Notes: a model not told the origin generated them from the sequence alone. Shown: positions 36,703 through 46,170, numbered from the stretch's first letter. The stretch: 47,267 bases of DNA from Nitrospirota bacterium (GCA_021811105.1 JAJZPM010000027.1:1-47267); one strand, 5' to 3'. Made by a program: numbers and translations.

Positions 36703-37829
36703 CTCACCTGCAATTTCCCTTTCTTCATAAGGATGTCGACACTCCCATCCCTTCTGACCAGACGGACCGTAGGACGGAAAAATACAAAATCCTGGTGCAG
36801 CGGAGTTTTCACCTTCCCTCCGAAAGTGCTGTTGTCGCCGAGTGCGATATGGATCGTTCCCATGATCTTTTCAGACTCAAGGATATTGTCAGGCCTCTTT
36901 GCACGGCTGTTTGTGCCTATCCCGAATTCGGCTATATTGCGGTTTTCCTCCCTTTCGGAAAGTCTCTTCCTGAGTTCCTCCGCAAACTCTTCCTCCCCTG
37001 CCACCTCCTTCACAAGGCCGTCCCTGATCACAAGCGTCACCGGCGAAACAAGCTCCCTGGTCGGCGCCCACTCAAGCACCAGTCTGCCTTTCGCACTGCC
37101 CTCGACCGGGGCCAGAAAGACCTCGCCCGCAGGGAGATTGCCGAAGGCCCCCTGCTTCGTCAAAATGCCGGTGTCGGCCAGCGCCTTTCTTCCCCTTGTC
37201 GAAAACGATAACTTCGATCCGTTCGGCGTCGAGATTGCGATCTCCTCAGCCTTGTTCACCCTGCCGGCGATCCCCCTGGAAATCTTTGACAGATTCTTCC
37301 AGTCGACGTCCATAGGTCCTTCCAGCATCGAAAACTCGAAGAGCGGCATGCTGGCATATCTTGTGCCGCATATCCTTGTAAGGAGGTCCCTGAACCGCGT
37401 ATGGCTTGTCGAGTAATTCGAGAGAGCGATCACGACATCGAAGGCGTCTTTTTTGAACCTGCCGAGTGTCCTTTCCGCATCCCGTATCTCCTGTTCCGTG
37501 GCGGTCTTCGCCAGGAGCGGACCGAGCACCTTCTTTTCATCCATGGCGTCGACCGCCCTGCTGCCGAAGGCGGCCTCCCAGAGCTCCCGCGGCGGCTCCG
37601 CTCCATGGCTCCCAGTCGCGGAAAACTCCCGGACAACCACTTCCCGCGAAAAAGACTTCCCTATCTCTGACGCCAGGAACGCGACGCATTTGAGCCTGGA
37701 CCTTCTTTCGTATTCAGAGGGGGAAAGCGTTTCCAAAGGAGAGGGGACATCGCTGAAGATGAGACACCGCTCGTTCTTTTTCACGCCGAGGTTCACCCTG
37801 AATATGTCTCTCAAAACAGATGTAGCCAC
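36699..37829 (-). CDS. M29-family (AmpS/thermophilic) metallo-aminopeptidase
   Basis: 376 residues. The C-terminal metal site region is visible: AGEVFLAPVEGSAKG, NIAEFGIGTN, KIMGTIHIALGDNSTFGG and TPLHQDFVF, with Glu, His and Asp ligands as in M29 enzymes, which release N-terminal residues using two metal ions. The N-terminal half is divergent from typical AmpS, so family-level confidence is good but substrate unknown. Translation is coupled to cutA. Confidence 0.88.
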   Translation of the reverse strand: MATSVLRDIFRVNLGVKKNERCLIFSDVPSPLETLSPSEYERRSRLKCVAFLASEIGKSFSREVVVREFSATGSHGAEPPRELWEAAFGSRAVDAMDEKKVLGPLLAKTATEQEIRDAERTLGRFKKDAFDVVIALSNYSTSHTRFRDLLTRICGTRYASMPLFEFSMLEGPMDVDWKNLSKISRGIAGRVNKAEEIAISTPNGSKLSFSTRGRKALADTGILTKQGAFGNLPAGEVFLAPVEGSAKGRLVLEWAPTRELVSPVTLVIRDGLVKEVAGEEEFAEELRKRLSEREENRNIAEFGIGTNSRAKRPDNILESEKIMGTIHIALGDNSTFGGKVKTPLHQDFVFFRPTVRLVRRDGSVDILMKKGKLQVR

Positions 37830-37908
37830 TGTTTTCCCTCCTGGTACTCAGCCTGACCGGAGACTACTGACCGGTGTTACTAAGGAGTTTATAAGTATGA
37901 GATCATCG

Positions 37909-38010
37909 TAAAATCCCTCCTGTCCTCCCTTTGCCAAAGGGAGGAACCATATTCCCTCTTTTGCAAAGAGGCCTGCCCGCCGGTAGGCAGGGGGTGAGGG
38001 GAGATTTTAT
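37909..38010. repeat. MITE-like palindromic element
   Basis: About 100 bp. Its ends GTAAAATCCCTCC and GGGGAGATTTTATAAC are imperfect inverted repeats. Inside are hairpins CCTCCCTTTG/CAAAGGGAGG, CCTCTTTTGCAAAGAGG and GCCTGCCCGCCGGTAGGC. It looks like a common bacterial miniature repeat. The rest of the 37830-38230 gap holds the next repeat and no gene. Confidence 0.65.
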
Positions 38011-38115
38011 AACCTGATGTTCTCTTCCCTATGTACTGATTGTAATTTCCAATACCTCATTCATAATTTATTGAACAAGATACTAAATGAAAGTAACCGC
38101 CACTTACGCACTTAC

Positions 38116-38183
38116 GTCATTGCCCGACTTGATCGGGCAATCCAGGACAGGAATTGGATTCTCCGGTCAAGCCGGAGAATGAC
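38116..38183. repeat. Dispersed GTCATT...AATCCA palindromic repeat, copy 2 (full element)
   Basis: The left half (38116-38144) equals copy 1 at 1792. A spacer of 10 nt follows, and then the right half (38155-38183) from TGGATTCTCC to GAGAATGAC. Each half is a hairpin, and the two halves are imperfect inverted copies. Confidence 0.8.
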
Positions 38184-38230
38184 ACTAAGTCTCAATGTTA
38201 CACGCACAGGACATCATCAGTGCAGTAAGG

Positions 38231-39745
38231 TTACTTAAAAAACAGCTCGAGCTGTTCCAGATGCTCCCCGGGGAAGCTGATCGGGTAGACATTGTCGAAA
38301 CAGGCGGTGCAATAGTTCCCCGAATCAGGCACGATCCCGAGAAGCCCCTCCAGACTCAGGTACGCAAGGGAATCGGCGGTCACGTATTTTCTGATCTCCT
38401 CGACGTCGTGGCTCGATGCGATCAGTTCCTGCCTCGTAGGCGTATCGATCCCGTAAAAACAGGGCATGATGGTAGGCGGCGAACTGATCCTCAGGTGGAC
38501 TTCCGCGGCTCCCCCGTTCTCCCTCAGCATTTTGACGATCTTTTTGCTCGTCGTACCCCTGACGATTGAGTCGTCGATGACCACTATCCTTTTGCCCTCG
38601 ATCAGTTGCCTTACCGGGTTTAGCTTGATCTTCACGCCGAAGTGCCGGATGCTCTGCTTCGGCTCGATGAAGGTCCTGCCGATATAGTGGTTTCTGATAA
38701 GTCCGAAATCAAAGGGGATCCCGCTCTCTTCGGAGAAACCGAGCGCCGCCGGCACGCCCGAGTCCGGGACCGGGATGACAAGATCTGCATCTATATTCGA
38801 CTCCCTCGCGAGCTGCCGGCCGAATTCCTTCCTGATGCCGTTGACGTTCCGGCCTCCGAAAATGTAGCTGTCGGGCCTCGAAAAATATATGAACTCGAAG
38901 ACGCAGAACGCCTTCTTGGGGCTGGGCAGTGCCTTCAGGGACGTGATGCCCTCTTCATTAATGATCACGAGTTCACCGGGCTCTATGTCACGAATATATT
39001 TTGCGCTGATCAGGTCAAGCGCGCAGGTCTCAGAGGCAACGACATATGCGCCGTCGACCTGCCCCAGACAGAGCGGCCTGACGCCGTAGGAGTCCCTGGC
39101 TGCGATCAGTTCCTTTTCCCTGAGGATGAGAAGGCTGAACGCGCCGCTCACCTCCTTCAGCGCCTGCATTACCCTCTCGTGAAAGCTCTCGCCCTTCGAG
39201 TGGGCGATGAGATGCACGATCACCTCGCTGTCTGAGGTTGACTGGAAGATCGCGCCTTCTTCTTCGAGGGTCTTTCTGAGTTCGTTGGCGTTGACGAGGT
39301 TCCCGTTGTGGGCAAGCGCCAGGGTCCCGAGAGAAAAATTGGCGACAATCGGCTGGACGTTTTTCAGGATACTGCTGCCCGCGGTCGAATAACGGTTGTG
39401 GCCAATGGCGATGTAGCCGGGGAGTTTCTTCAGCCTCTTTTCGCTGAAGATATCCGCAACGAGGCCCATAGACTTTTCGATGTACATCTGCTTGCCGTCG
39501 GCGGAGCATATACCCGCGCTCTCCTGTCCCCTGTGCTGGAGCGCGTAGAGACCGAGATACGCGAGATTTGCAGCCTCTGGATGACCGAAGACGCCGAACA
39601 CCCCGCATTCTTCGTGGAGCTTGTCCGCAAAAATACAGTCATGTTCTTCGTCGGGAGGACGGCAGGAAGATCTTTCTTCTGAAAACCGCTGCGGTTCGGC
39701 CCTTCGGGCTTTACTGCACGGCCTGTTATGTATCTCTTTGTCCAA
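38231..39745 (-). CDS. purF: Amidophosphoribosyltransferase
   Basis: 504 codons from a TTG start. It makes phosphoribosylamine from PRPP and glutamine. The N-terminal nucleophile is Cys47 ([12 protein letters not shown]), GHNRYSTAG and the glutamine site ([12 protein letters not shown]) follow, and the PRPP loop [12 protein letters not shown] is in the second domain. The 46 residues before Cys47 are odd (Cys- and Arg-rich, no ATG); PurF proteins usually have 0-15 there. An ATG at 39642-39640 in the next frame reads MTVF and then reaches a run of five Ts (39633-39629); one more T would join it in frame as [14 protein letters not shown]. The upstream start is therefore doubtful. Confidence 0.93.
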   Translation of the reverse strand: MDKEIHNRPCSKARRAEPQRFSEERSSCRPPDEEHDCIFADKLHEECGVFGVFGHPEAANLAYLGLYALQHRGQESAGICSADGKQMYIEKSMGLVADIFSEKRLKKLPGYIAIGHNRYSTAGSSILKNVQPIVANFSLGTLALAHNGNLVNANELRKTLEEEGAIFQSTSDSEVIVHLIAHSKGESFHERVMQALKEVSGAFSLLILREKELIAARDSYGVRPLCLGQVDGAYVVASETCALDLISAKYIRDIEPGELVIINEEGITSLKALPSPKKAFCVFEFIYFSRPDSYIFGGRNVNGIRKEFGRQLARESNIDADLVIPVPDSGVPAALGFSEESGIPFDFGLIRNHYIGRTFIEPKQSIRHFGVKIKLNPVRQLIEGKRIVVIDDSIVRGTTSKKIVKMLRENGGAAEVHLRISSPPTIMPCFYGIDTPTRQELIASSHDVEEIRKYVTADSLAYLSLEGLLGIVPDSGNYCTACFDNVYPISFPGEHLEQLELFFK

Positions 39746-39843
39746 TCGAGTGATTTCTCTCTTGAGAGGTTACACGGTATTTTAACATAAAACTTTTCCT
39801 GAATTGGCCGAAAATACCGGCAAGGGGAATCAAAGGAAAGGAT

Positions 39844-39872
39844 TTGCAATATATTTTTTCTTGTGATATTCT
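39844..39872 (+). promoter_or_regulatory. Promoter of the barrel-cbiMQO operon
   Basis: TTGCAA (39844-39849), 17 nt, TATTCT (39867-39872). Transcription would start near 39879, six bases before the leader hairpin. Confidence 0.5.
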
Positions 39873-39884
39873 TGAGCAGGAATA

Positions 39885-39950
39885 AGCCACGAAGGCTTGA
39901 AAAAGGACCGCAGGTCCATTTCGAAAAAGCCTTGGTGGCTTTTTTATTTT
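39885..39950 (+). terminator. Terminator-like leader hairpin ahead of the Ni/Co operon
   Basis: AGCCACGAAGGCTT (39885-39898) pairs with AAGCCTTGGTGGCT (39927-39940) with one mismatch, and TTTTTATTTT follows at once. A second hairpin GGACC-GCA-GGTCC (39905-39917) sits in its loop. The ribosome site of the barrel gene (AAAGGAGAG) lies only about 10 nt further. This has the form of a transcription attenuator. I cannot match it to a known riboswitch class, including the NiCo (czcD) and cobalamin types as I remember them. Confidence 0.65.
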
Positions 39951-39964
39951 CAAAGGAGAGCTGG

Positions 39965-40744
39965 ATGAAGGAAAGGATTGTTCGCCTGCATTTGCATATT
40001 TGCGGTTTGGTCGTTCTTGGGTTATTGGCTTCGAGTCCTAGTTTTGCCGCTATTCCGCTCATCACGGATGACACGGGCACACAGGGAAAAGGAAAGTTCC
40101 AGCTTGAACTCGCTACGGAATTCGGACACGACAAGGACGAAACAATTACGAACAAGAACAGTGACTTTTCAGCAACCCTTACGTACGGGATTACCGACAG
40201 CGTGGACGTAGTTCTCTTTGTACCGTATGGCTCATGGCGCTCCGACGATTCGGGGTCGGCGACGCGGGAAAGCGGGTTTTCGGATCTTGCGATCGAGACG
40301 AAGTGGAGGTTTTATGAAAAAGAAGGGGTTAGCCTTGCATTGAAGCCGGGATTCACCGTCCCCACAGGGGATGCAGAAAAAGACCTCGGCAACGGGAGGA
40401 TGACGTACTACCTTTATTTCATCGCTTCGAAGGAGATGAACCCATGGGCATTTCATCTCAACCTCGCCTACATCAGGAACAACAACACGGGGAATGATCG
40501 AAAAGATATATGGCATGCATCTCTTGCCTCGACGGTCGGCGTGATGAAGAACCTGAAGCTCGTGGGAGATATCGGCCTCGAGACCAACCCTGAGAGTGCA
40601 TCAAGCACACCACCGGCATATGTTCTCGGCGGCGCGATTTATTCGGCGAGCGAAAATTTCGATATCGGCCTCGGACTGAAGGCCGGCCTGACCAACCCCG
40701 AAACCGATGTTGCCGTCCGCGGCGGCATCGCATACCGGTTCTAG
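39965..40744 (+). CDS. Outer-membrane beta-barrel protein (MetA-pathway/transporter family)
   Basis: 259 residues. A signal peptide (GLVVLGLLASSPSFAA) is followed by an amphipathic-strand protein: LITDDTGTQGKGKFQLELAT, TLTYGITDSVDVVLFVPYG, ALKPGFTVPTGDAEKDLG, and a C-terminal GGIAYRF ending in Phe, as in outer-membrane barrels. Members are annotated as transporter or phenol-degradation MetA-like. AAAGGAGAGCTGG sets the ATG at 39965. The stop is 13 nt before cbiM, so it likely helps Ni/Co cross the outer membrane. Confidence 0.82.
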   Translation: MKERIVRLHLHICGLVVLGLLASSPSFAAIPLITDDTGTQGKGKFQLELATEFGHDKDETITNKNSDFSATLTYGITDSVDVVLFVPYGSWRSDDSGSATRESGFSDLAIETKWRFYEKEGVSLALKPGFTVPTGDAEKDLGNGRMTYYLYFIASKEMNPWAFHLNLAYIRNNNTGNDRKDIWHASLASTVGVMKNLKLVGDIGLETNPESASSTPPAYVLGGAIYSASENFDIGLGLKAGLTNPETDVAVRGGIAYRF

Positions 40745-40757
40745 GGAGGACACGACC

Positions 40758-41804
40758 ATGCATATGGCTGACGCGTTACTTTCACCGGCAGTAGGCGCAA
40801 CGTTCTGGGCAGGGACATTGGGCACTATCGGCTACTGCGCCAGAAAGCTGAAAGAGAACATGGACGAAAAGATGATCCCCCTCATGGGTGTGCTCGGCGC
40901 CTTTATCTTCGCAGCACAGATGATCAACTTTACCATCCCGGGCACCGGTTCAAGCGGACACCTCGGGGGAGGGATGATACTCGCGATACTCCTCGGTCCC
41001 TATGCGGGGTTTATCGTGATGGCCTCGGTGCTGACGATACAGGCCTTCTTTTTTGCGGACGGTGGTCTCCTCGCACTCGGCTGCAATATCTGGAACCTCG
41101 GCATATACCCCTGTTTTATTGCCTATCCTCTGATATTCAAACCGCTGGCAGGGTCCGGCGCCAGTCCCAAAAAGATCACTATCGCCTCTTTGATAAGCGG
41201 CGTGGTCGCGCTCCAGTTGGGAGCTTTCTCGGTGGTTATCGAGACGCTGCTGTCAGGCCGGAGCGAGCTCCCCTTCAGCACGTTCGTTCTCATGATGCAG
41301 CCGGTCCATCTCGGCATCGGGATAGTCGAGGGATTCGTAACGGCAGGAGTGATCAATTTCGTCAGGGCTTCACGACCCGAGATACTCGAAAGCGCAGCAT
41401 CGGCCCGGCCGCTGTCCGGCGGCATCTCGACCGGAAGAGTCTTTGCCGGTCTGCTGATTGCGGCCGTGCTTACCGGCGGGGCGCTGTCGTGGTTTGCATC
41501 TTCTAACCCGGACGGCCTTGAATGGTCGATAGCAAAAGTCTTCGGAAAACCGGAACTTCCTGAAAAGGAGACCGGCATCGCAACGGCCCTGAAGTCGGTG
41601 CAGGAGAAGACCGCCTTTCTGCCGGACTACAGCTTCAAAAAGCCGGAAGGGGCCAAAGAAAGGGGAGGACCCTCCTGGCCTTCCGTAGACCCCGGCACCT
41701 CGGTCTCCGGCATTGTCGGCTCCGCCCTGGTATTGGCTGCGGTGCTACTCATAGGACTGATCATCAGGGCGCTGCGCAGGAAATCCGCGTGCCGCACGAA
41801 ATGA
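40758..41804 (+). CDS. cbiM: Ni/Co ECF transporter substrate-specific subunit, CbiM-type with PDGLE domain
   Basis: 348 residues. The N-terminal MHMADALLSP holds the Met-His-Met start that coordinates the metal in CbiM/NikM. About seven membrane helices follow (GHLGGGMILAILLGPYAGF). After about 230 come a further helix, NPDGLEWSIAKVFG and a last helix, the PDGLE/CbiN-like part, so both S-component pieces are in one chain. GGGAGGACACGACC precedes the ATG. Nickel or cobalt cannot be told apart from the sequence. Confidence 0.93.
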   Translation: MHMADALLSPAVGATFWAGTLGTIGYCARKLKENMDEKMIPLMGVLGAFIFAAQMINFTIPGTGSSGHLGGGMILAILLGPYAGFIVMASVLTIQAFFFADGGLLALGCNIWNLGIYPCFIAYPLIFKPLAGSGASPKKITIASLISGVVALQLGAFSVVIETLLSGRSELPFSTFVLMMQPVHLGIGIVEGFVTAGVINFVRASRPEILESAASARPLSGGISTGRVFAGLLIAAVLTGGALSWFASSNPDGLEWSIAKVFGKPELPEKETGIATALKSVQEKTAFLPDYSFKKPEGAKERGGPSWPSVDPGTSVSGIVGSALVLAAVLLIGLIIRALRRKSACRTK

Positions 41805-41854
41805 CCCGTCATCGCGCTTTGTGGGAACTTTTCCTTTACTGGTAAGATAATCTC

Positions 41855-42658
41855 ATGTTCGATAACGAATATTTCAACCTCGGATATCTCGATACCCTTT
41901 CCTACAGGGACACCGTTATCCACAGGCTCGACCCAAGGGCCAAGCTGATCGCAACGGTCTTATTCATTGTCACAGTCGTTTCTTTTCCGAAGTACGAAAT
42001 CGCAGGGCTGCTGCCCTTCTTTCTTTTCCCCGTGCTGCTCTTTTCGCTCGCCGACGTCCCAGTGAAGTTCATCCTGAAAAAGGTCCTTCTCGTGTCGTCC
42101 TTTGCCGTCTTCATCGGCATCTTCAACCCCGTGATCGACAGGCGGATCGTTTACTCTCTTTTGGGGGTCCCCGTGTCGGGGGGTTGGATATCGTTTCTTT
42201 CGATAATGCTGAAATTCTTTCTCACGATCACCTCTGCCCTGCTGCTTATCGCCACGACCTCGTTCCCCGGGATATGCCATGCCCTCCAGAAACTCGGCCT
42301 GCCCGAAATATTCGTCTCCCAACTCCTCTTCCTCTATCGATATCTTTTCGTGCTGACAGAGGAGACGATGCGCATTGTGCGCGCAAGGGACATGCGCTCG
42401 TTCGGGGGCAAGGGCAAGGGGATGAAGGCGTTCGTCCACCTCGCCGGGACACTTTTCCTGAGGACTGTCGAGCGGGCGGAACGGATCTATCAGGCGATGC
42501 TTTCCCGCGGATTCGCCGGCAGGCTGCATTCTGTGAGGTCTTACCGCTTCTCCGGAGCCGACGCGGCGTTTGTCGGCGCGACGATCGCTGCCCTTTACCT
42601 TTTCAGGGCGCACGATGTCGTCGGCGCCATCGGAAGATTTTCAATGAGGGTATTCTGA
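41855..42658 (+). CDS. cbiQ: ECF transporter transmembrane coupling protein CbiQ
   Basis: 267 residues with about five membrane helices. RLDPRAKL near the start and the paired coupling motifs RARDMRSFG and QAMLSRGF, which dock on the ATPase, are typical of CbiQ/EcfT. It forms the core between CbiM and CbiO. The 50-nt gap from cbiM holds no promoter that I can see. Confidence 0.93.
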   Translation: MFDNEYFNLGYLDTLSYRDTVIHRLDPRAKLIATVLFIVTVVSFPKYEIAGLLPFFLFPVLLFSLADVPVKFILKKVLLVSSFAVFIGIFNPVIDRRIVYSLLGVPVSGGWISFLSIMLKFFLTITSALLLIATTSFPGICHALQKLGLPEIFVSQLLFLYRYLFVLTEETMRIVRARDMRSFGGKGKGMKAFVHLAGTLFLRTVERAERIYQAMLSRGFAGRLHSVRSYRFSGADAAFVGATIAALYLFRAHDVVGAIGRFSMRVF

Positions 42659-42665
42659 TAAATTC

Positions 42666-43619
42666 ATGAGCCACCATATCGTCGAATTTCAGGATGTCCA
42701 TTTCCATTACCCCGACGGGACTGCGGCGCTGAACGGCCTGTCCCTGCGAATTACCCACGGCGAGTCGGTCGGCATTGTGGGCGCAAACGGCTCGGGCAAG
42801 TCGACCTTGCTGATGCATACAAACGGCTTCCTGCTGCCTCAGTCCGGCAGCATCACGATCGGAGACCGGAAGCTCGATAAAAAGACAAGGCAGGAGGTCA
42901 GGAAGAAAGTAGGCCTTATCTTCCAAAACCCCGACGACCAGCTTTTCATGCCCACGGTCTTCGACGACGTCGCCTTCGGCCCGCTCAATCTCGGGCTGAG
43001 TCCCGATCGTGTCCGGGAGTGTGTCCACGAAGCCCTGGAGACCGTCGGCTGCCTGGGTCTCAGCGAAAAGCCCCCCCATCATCTTTCGGGAGGGCAGAAG
43101 AGCGCGGTCGCCATTGCCGCGGTCATCGCCATGCAGCCCGACATACTGGTCATGGACGAGCCTGCCTCTCACCTCGACCCGAAGTCGAGAAGGGCGCTGA
43201 TCAATCTGCTGATGCACTTCCACCACACAAAGATCATCGCTTCGCACGACCTCGATCTCATTCTGGATGTCTGCAAACGATGCGTCATCATAAAGGAAGG
43301 ACGGGTCATCGCCGATGGACCCTCCGAAGAGATGCTGTCGAACAGGCGGCTGCTTGAGGAAAACAATCTTGAGTTGCCGCTGTCACTTCAAAAAAGAGAC
43401 TTTTCCCCTGGAGGAGATATGGACGAAATAACAAAACTGCACCATCTGCTCGGACACTGGGCAGAGCACAACTCGGAACACGCAAGGACATACCGTGACT
43501 GGGCGAAAAAAGCGGAGTCCCTCGGCAGAAAGGATCTCGCCGAACTCCTGTTGAGGATCGCCGAGGAGACCGTGGCCATGGACAGGCTTTTTCAGGACGC
43601 CATGGATCTCTGCAGATAG
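42666..43619 (+). CDS. cbiO: CbiO ATPase fused to a small C-terminal helical domain
   Basis: 317 residues. Residues 1-245 are the ABC ATPase of the transporter: Walker A GANGSGKST (39-47), LIFQNPDDQLF Q-loop, signature HLSGGQ, Walker B ILVMDEPASHLD, and the switch His in IIASHDLD. The last 66 residues (from Met252, MDEITKLHHLLGHWAEHNSE) form a separate helical domain with several His, which could bind metal. An excellent ribosome site, GGAGGAGAT, lies directly before the Met252 codon (43419), so this part may also be made alone. It is followed by a Nudix gene after 9 nt. Confidence 0.92.
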   Translation: MSHHIVEFQDVHFHYPDGTAALNGLSLRITHGESVGIVGANGSGKSTLLMHTNGFLLPQSGSITIGDRKLDKKTRQEVRKKVGLIFQNPDDQLFMPTVFDDVAFGPLNLGLSPDRVRECVHEALETVGCLGLSEKPPHHLSGGQKSAVAIAAVIAMQPDILVMDEPASHLDPKSRRALINLLMHFHHTKIIASHDLDLILDVCKRCVIIKEGRVIADGPSEEMLSNRRLLEENNLELPLSLQKRDFSPGGDMDEITKLHHLLGHWAEHNSEHARTYRDWAKKAESLGRKDLAELLLRIAEETVAMDRLFQDAMDLCR

Positions 43620-43628
43620 GAAGAAACC

Positions 43629-44180
43629 GTGACGGTCCTGAACAAGAAAACTCTATGGGAAGGAAAGTTCCTCAGAGCCGTGCTGGTAAGATACATAGAC
43701 GGATCCGGAGTGACAGAGAGGGACTGGGAGGCGATCGAGAGGGTCGGATGCGACGGCATCGTCGGGATCGTGCCTTTTACGGATGAAGGCGAAGTCGTGA
43801 TGATACGCCAGTTCCGGCCGCCGATAAACCGACACGTTGTCGAGCTGCCTGCCGGGCTCTGCGACCCCGGGGAAAAACCGGAAGACGCGGCCCGCAGGGA
43901 ACTCATAGAAGAGACCGGCTATTCAGCGGGCGAGTTGAGATTCCTGACCGAAGGGCCGCTTTCTTCGGGTCTGTCAGCCGAATTGCTTACAGTCTATACG
44001 GCAACAGGGCTCACGTTCGTAGGAATTGGCGGGAAAGACGAGACCGAGCACATCGAGGTATTAAAGGTCCCGGTCGAAAGGGTCGCATCGGAGATGGAAT
44101 CCATGCGTGAGGCCGGCGACTACATAGATCTCAAGGTATACGGCCTCGTCGAGCTCGCCCGGCGTTCGCTCGGGAAGTAA
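43629..44180 (+). CDS. Nudix hydrolase (ADP-ribose pyrophosphatase type)
   Basis: 183 residues. The Nudix box spans 76-98 (Gly76, Glu82, then RELIEETGY) with all metal-binding Glu present. RQFRPPINRHVVELPAG before it is typical of ADP-ribose pyrophosphatases, which hydrolyse ADP-ribose and related sugars. It starts with GTG, with AGGAAGAAACC ahead, 9 nt after cbiO; co-transcription with the Ni/Co operon seems likely, but no functional tie is obvious. Confidence 0.9.
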   Translation: MTVLNKKTLWEGKFLRAVLVRYIDGSGVTERDWEAIERVGCDGIVGIVPFTDEGEVVMIRQFRPPINRHVVELPAGLCDPGEKPEDAARRELIEETGYSAGELRFLTEGPLSSGLSAELLTVYTATGLTFVGIGGKDETEHIEVLKVPVERVASEMESMREAGDYIDLKVYGLVELARRSLGK

Positions 44181-44199
44181 CGACCGAATTGACGGCGGG

Positions 44200-44871
44200 T
44201 CAGCTTTTAACCTCTATCTTCTTTACCGCGCTAAGGCCGGTGACTTCCTTGACCACTTCCTTTATCGAAGCGTCTTCTTTCGTCGTCACGGTAAAGATGA
44301 AGGTCTTCTCCTTTTCTCTCGGCGCCATCATATAGTCCATCTTGACGATCTCGAACCCCTTCTTCTCAAAAGGCATCGTCACCACCTCCTCGTCTCCGGA
44401 ATCATCCGTTGTCACCGTGACGTACCGGTACGCTAGACGCGGCATCCTGACCTCGAGTACGCGGAGGCCCCAAAGCGAGAAGAAGGTGATCGCAAAACCC
44501 GAGATGGCGGCAAAATATTGCCCGGCCCCGACCGCAAGCCCGATAGCCGAGACTATCCAGATACATGCCGCGGTGGTGAGCCCCTGTATCGAAAGCCCTG
44601 TCTTGAGGATGACTCCCGCGCCAAGGAATCCGACGCCTGTCATCGCCCCTGCTGCAATCCTCGTGGGGTCGATCCTCATGAACTCAGGGTTGACGGCGCT
44701 CTTCGCATAATAGCTTTCGGAAACGATCATGATCAATACGCAGGCGACGCAGACCAGGAGTTGCGTTCTGAACCCGGCAGCGCGCCCGTGGGTCTGGCGC
44801 TCAAAGCCTATGGTACCCCCGAGGAGGGTGCCCAGCAAAAGTTTAAAAATGATCTCGTAAGACGCTTCCAT
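44200..44871 (-). CDS. MgtC/SapB-family membrane protein
   Basis: 223 residues. Four or five membrane helices contain the family motifs GGTIGFERQTHGRAAGFRT and MTGVGFLGAGVILK. The C-terminal 75 residues form a cytoplasmic ACT-like domain (VTVTTDDSGDEE to VKKIEV). In pathogens MgtC acts on magnesium stress and ATP synthase; environmental members are less understood. Convergent with the Nudix gene with 19 nt between stops. Confidence 0.9.
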   Translation of the reverse strand: MEASYEIIFKLLLGTLLGGTIGFERQTHGRAAGFRTQLLVCVACVLIMIVSESYYAKSAVNPEFMRIDPTRIAAGAMTGVGFLGAGVILKTGLSIQGLTTAACIWIVSAIGLAVGAGQYFAAISGFAITFFSLWGLRVLEVRMPRLAYRYVTVTTDDSGDEEVVTMPFEKKGFEIVKMDYMMAPREKEKTFIFTVTTKEDASIKEVVKEVTGLSAVKKIEVKS

Positions 44872-44913
44872 GCTGCATTATACCAGAGAGTGAAGTGGTG
44901 AGGCTATGGGCGA

Positions 44914-46170
44914 CTAGCGGATGATAACCTTGTAGAACCTTCTCTTGCCGACCCTGATGATGTATTCGCCTTGAGGAAGGTTTGTCTCGGGATCGGTGAC
45001 CTCGGCGTCATTTACTTTTACCCCGCCCTGTTTAATGAGCCGCATCGCCTCGCTCGTACTCTTGGCGAGGCAGGTCTCTTTCATTATATGAGGAAGCCAA
45101 CTGATTCTTCTTTTCCCTTCATCATCCTTCGCATCGGCTAATGAGAGTACTATTTCAGGAATATCGTCAGGCACCTCTTTTGTCTGGAGTTTCTCGTATT
45201 CCCTCTTCGCCTTCTCGGCCTCTTCCGGCCCGTGATACCTCGTCACCAGTTCCATGGCAAGTTCCTTTTTTGCATCGCGGGGGTCCTTGACTTTATCTTT
45301 CAACTGCTTCCTCAGCGAGGTGAATTGTTCTACTGAAATATGGCTCAGAAGCTCATAGTAGCGGGGGATGAGTTCATCCGGCACACTCATCACCTTCTTG
45401 AACATCCCGATCAGTTCGCCGTTCACGAATTCGACGGCCGGTTCGTTGATGCCGATATAGTTGCCCAGGCTCTTCGACATCTTGTTCACACCGTCTAGGC
45501 CTTCGAGGAGCGGCATAAGCACAATCGCCTGCGGGGCCTGTCCGTATTCCTGCTGCAGTGCCCTGCCCATAAGGAGATTGAATTTCTGATCGGTCCCTCC
45601 GGTCTCGACATCCGCCCTGAGCATGACCGAATCATAGCCCTGCAGCAGCGGATACATGAATTCGTGGATCCCTATAGGGGTCTGGGAGGTAAATCTCTTC
45701 TTGAAGTCCTCCCGTTCTAGCATCCTTGCCACGGTCTGCTTCGCAAGGAGCCTGACGATTTCCATTGCGCTGAGAGGCATAAGCCACTCGCTGTTGGCCC
45801 TCAATATTATCTTCTCGGGATCAAGAATCTTAAACGCCTGCTCCTTGTACGTTTCAGCGTTTTTCCGTACATCCTCAACGGACAGCGGCTTTCTCGTTTC
45901 GGACTTTCCTGTCGGATCTCCTATCATGGCAGTGAAGTCGCCTATAAGGAGGATGACTTCGTGCCCCAGCTCCTGGAACTGACGCATCTTTTCGAGGAGC
46001 ACGGTGTGGCCGAGATGGATGTCAGGGGCGGTCGGGTCGAAGCCCGCCTTTATCCTGAGCGGCCTGTTTTCCTTATGTGACCTTTCGATTTTGTCGAGAA
46101 GCTCCTTTTCGCTGATGATCTCGACGGCGCCCCTCTTTATGATTTCTATCTGTCTTTCCGGTGGAAGCAT
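44914..46170 (-). CDS. tyrS: Tyrosyl-tRNA synthetase
   Basis: 418 residues. Class I signatures HLGH (52-55) and KMSKSLGN and the Tyr pocket are present; a C-terminal S4 domain ([14 protein letters not shown]) binds the tRNA. The KMSKS form and HLGH place it in the second TyrRS clade (TyrZ-like), not the E. coli TyrS type. No stop or frameshift is seen. It follows the IF-2-like gene on the same strand. Confidence 0.97.
   Translation of the reverse strand: MLPPERQIEIIKRGAVEIISEKELLDKIERSHKENRPLRIKAGFDPTAPDIHLGHTVLLEKMRQFQELGHEVILLIGDFTAMIGDPTGKSETRKPLSVEDVRKNAETYKEQAFKILDPEKIILRANSEWLMPLSAMEIVRLLAKQTVARMLEREDFKKRFTSQTPIGIHEFMYPLLQGYDSVMLRADVETGGTDQKFNLLMGRALQQEYGQAPQAIVLMPLLEGLDGVNKMSKSLGNYIGINEPAVEFVNGELIGMFKKVMSVPDELIPRYYELLSHISVEQFTSLRKQLKDKVKDPRDAKKELAMELVTRYHGPEEAEKAKREYEKLQTKEVPDDIPEIVLSLADAKDDEGKRRISWLPHIMKETCLAKSTSEAMRLIKQGGVKVNDAEVTDPETNLPQGEYIIRVGKRRFYKVIIR

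Noticed and set aside
38017-38238. 73-codon frame containing VIARLDRAIQ
   Set aside because: This is the translation of the palindromic repeat, a common artefact, not a gene.
39885-39950. NiCo or cobalamin riboswitch
   Set aside because: The leader is far too short for a cobalamin riboswitch and does not show the four-way junction I remember for NiCo RNAs. Kept as an unclassified attenuator.
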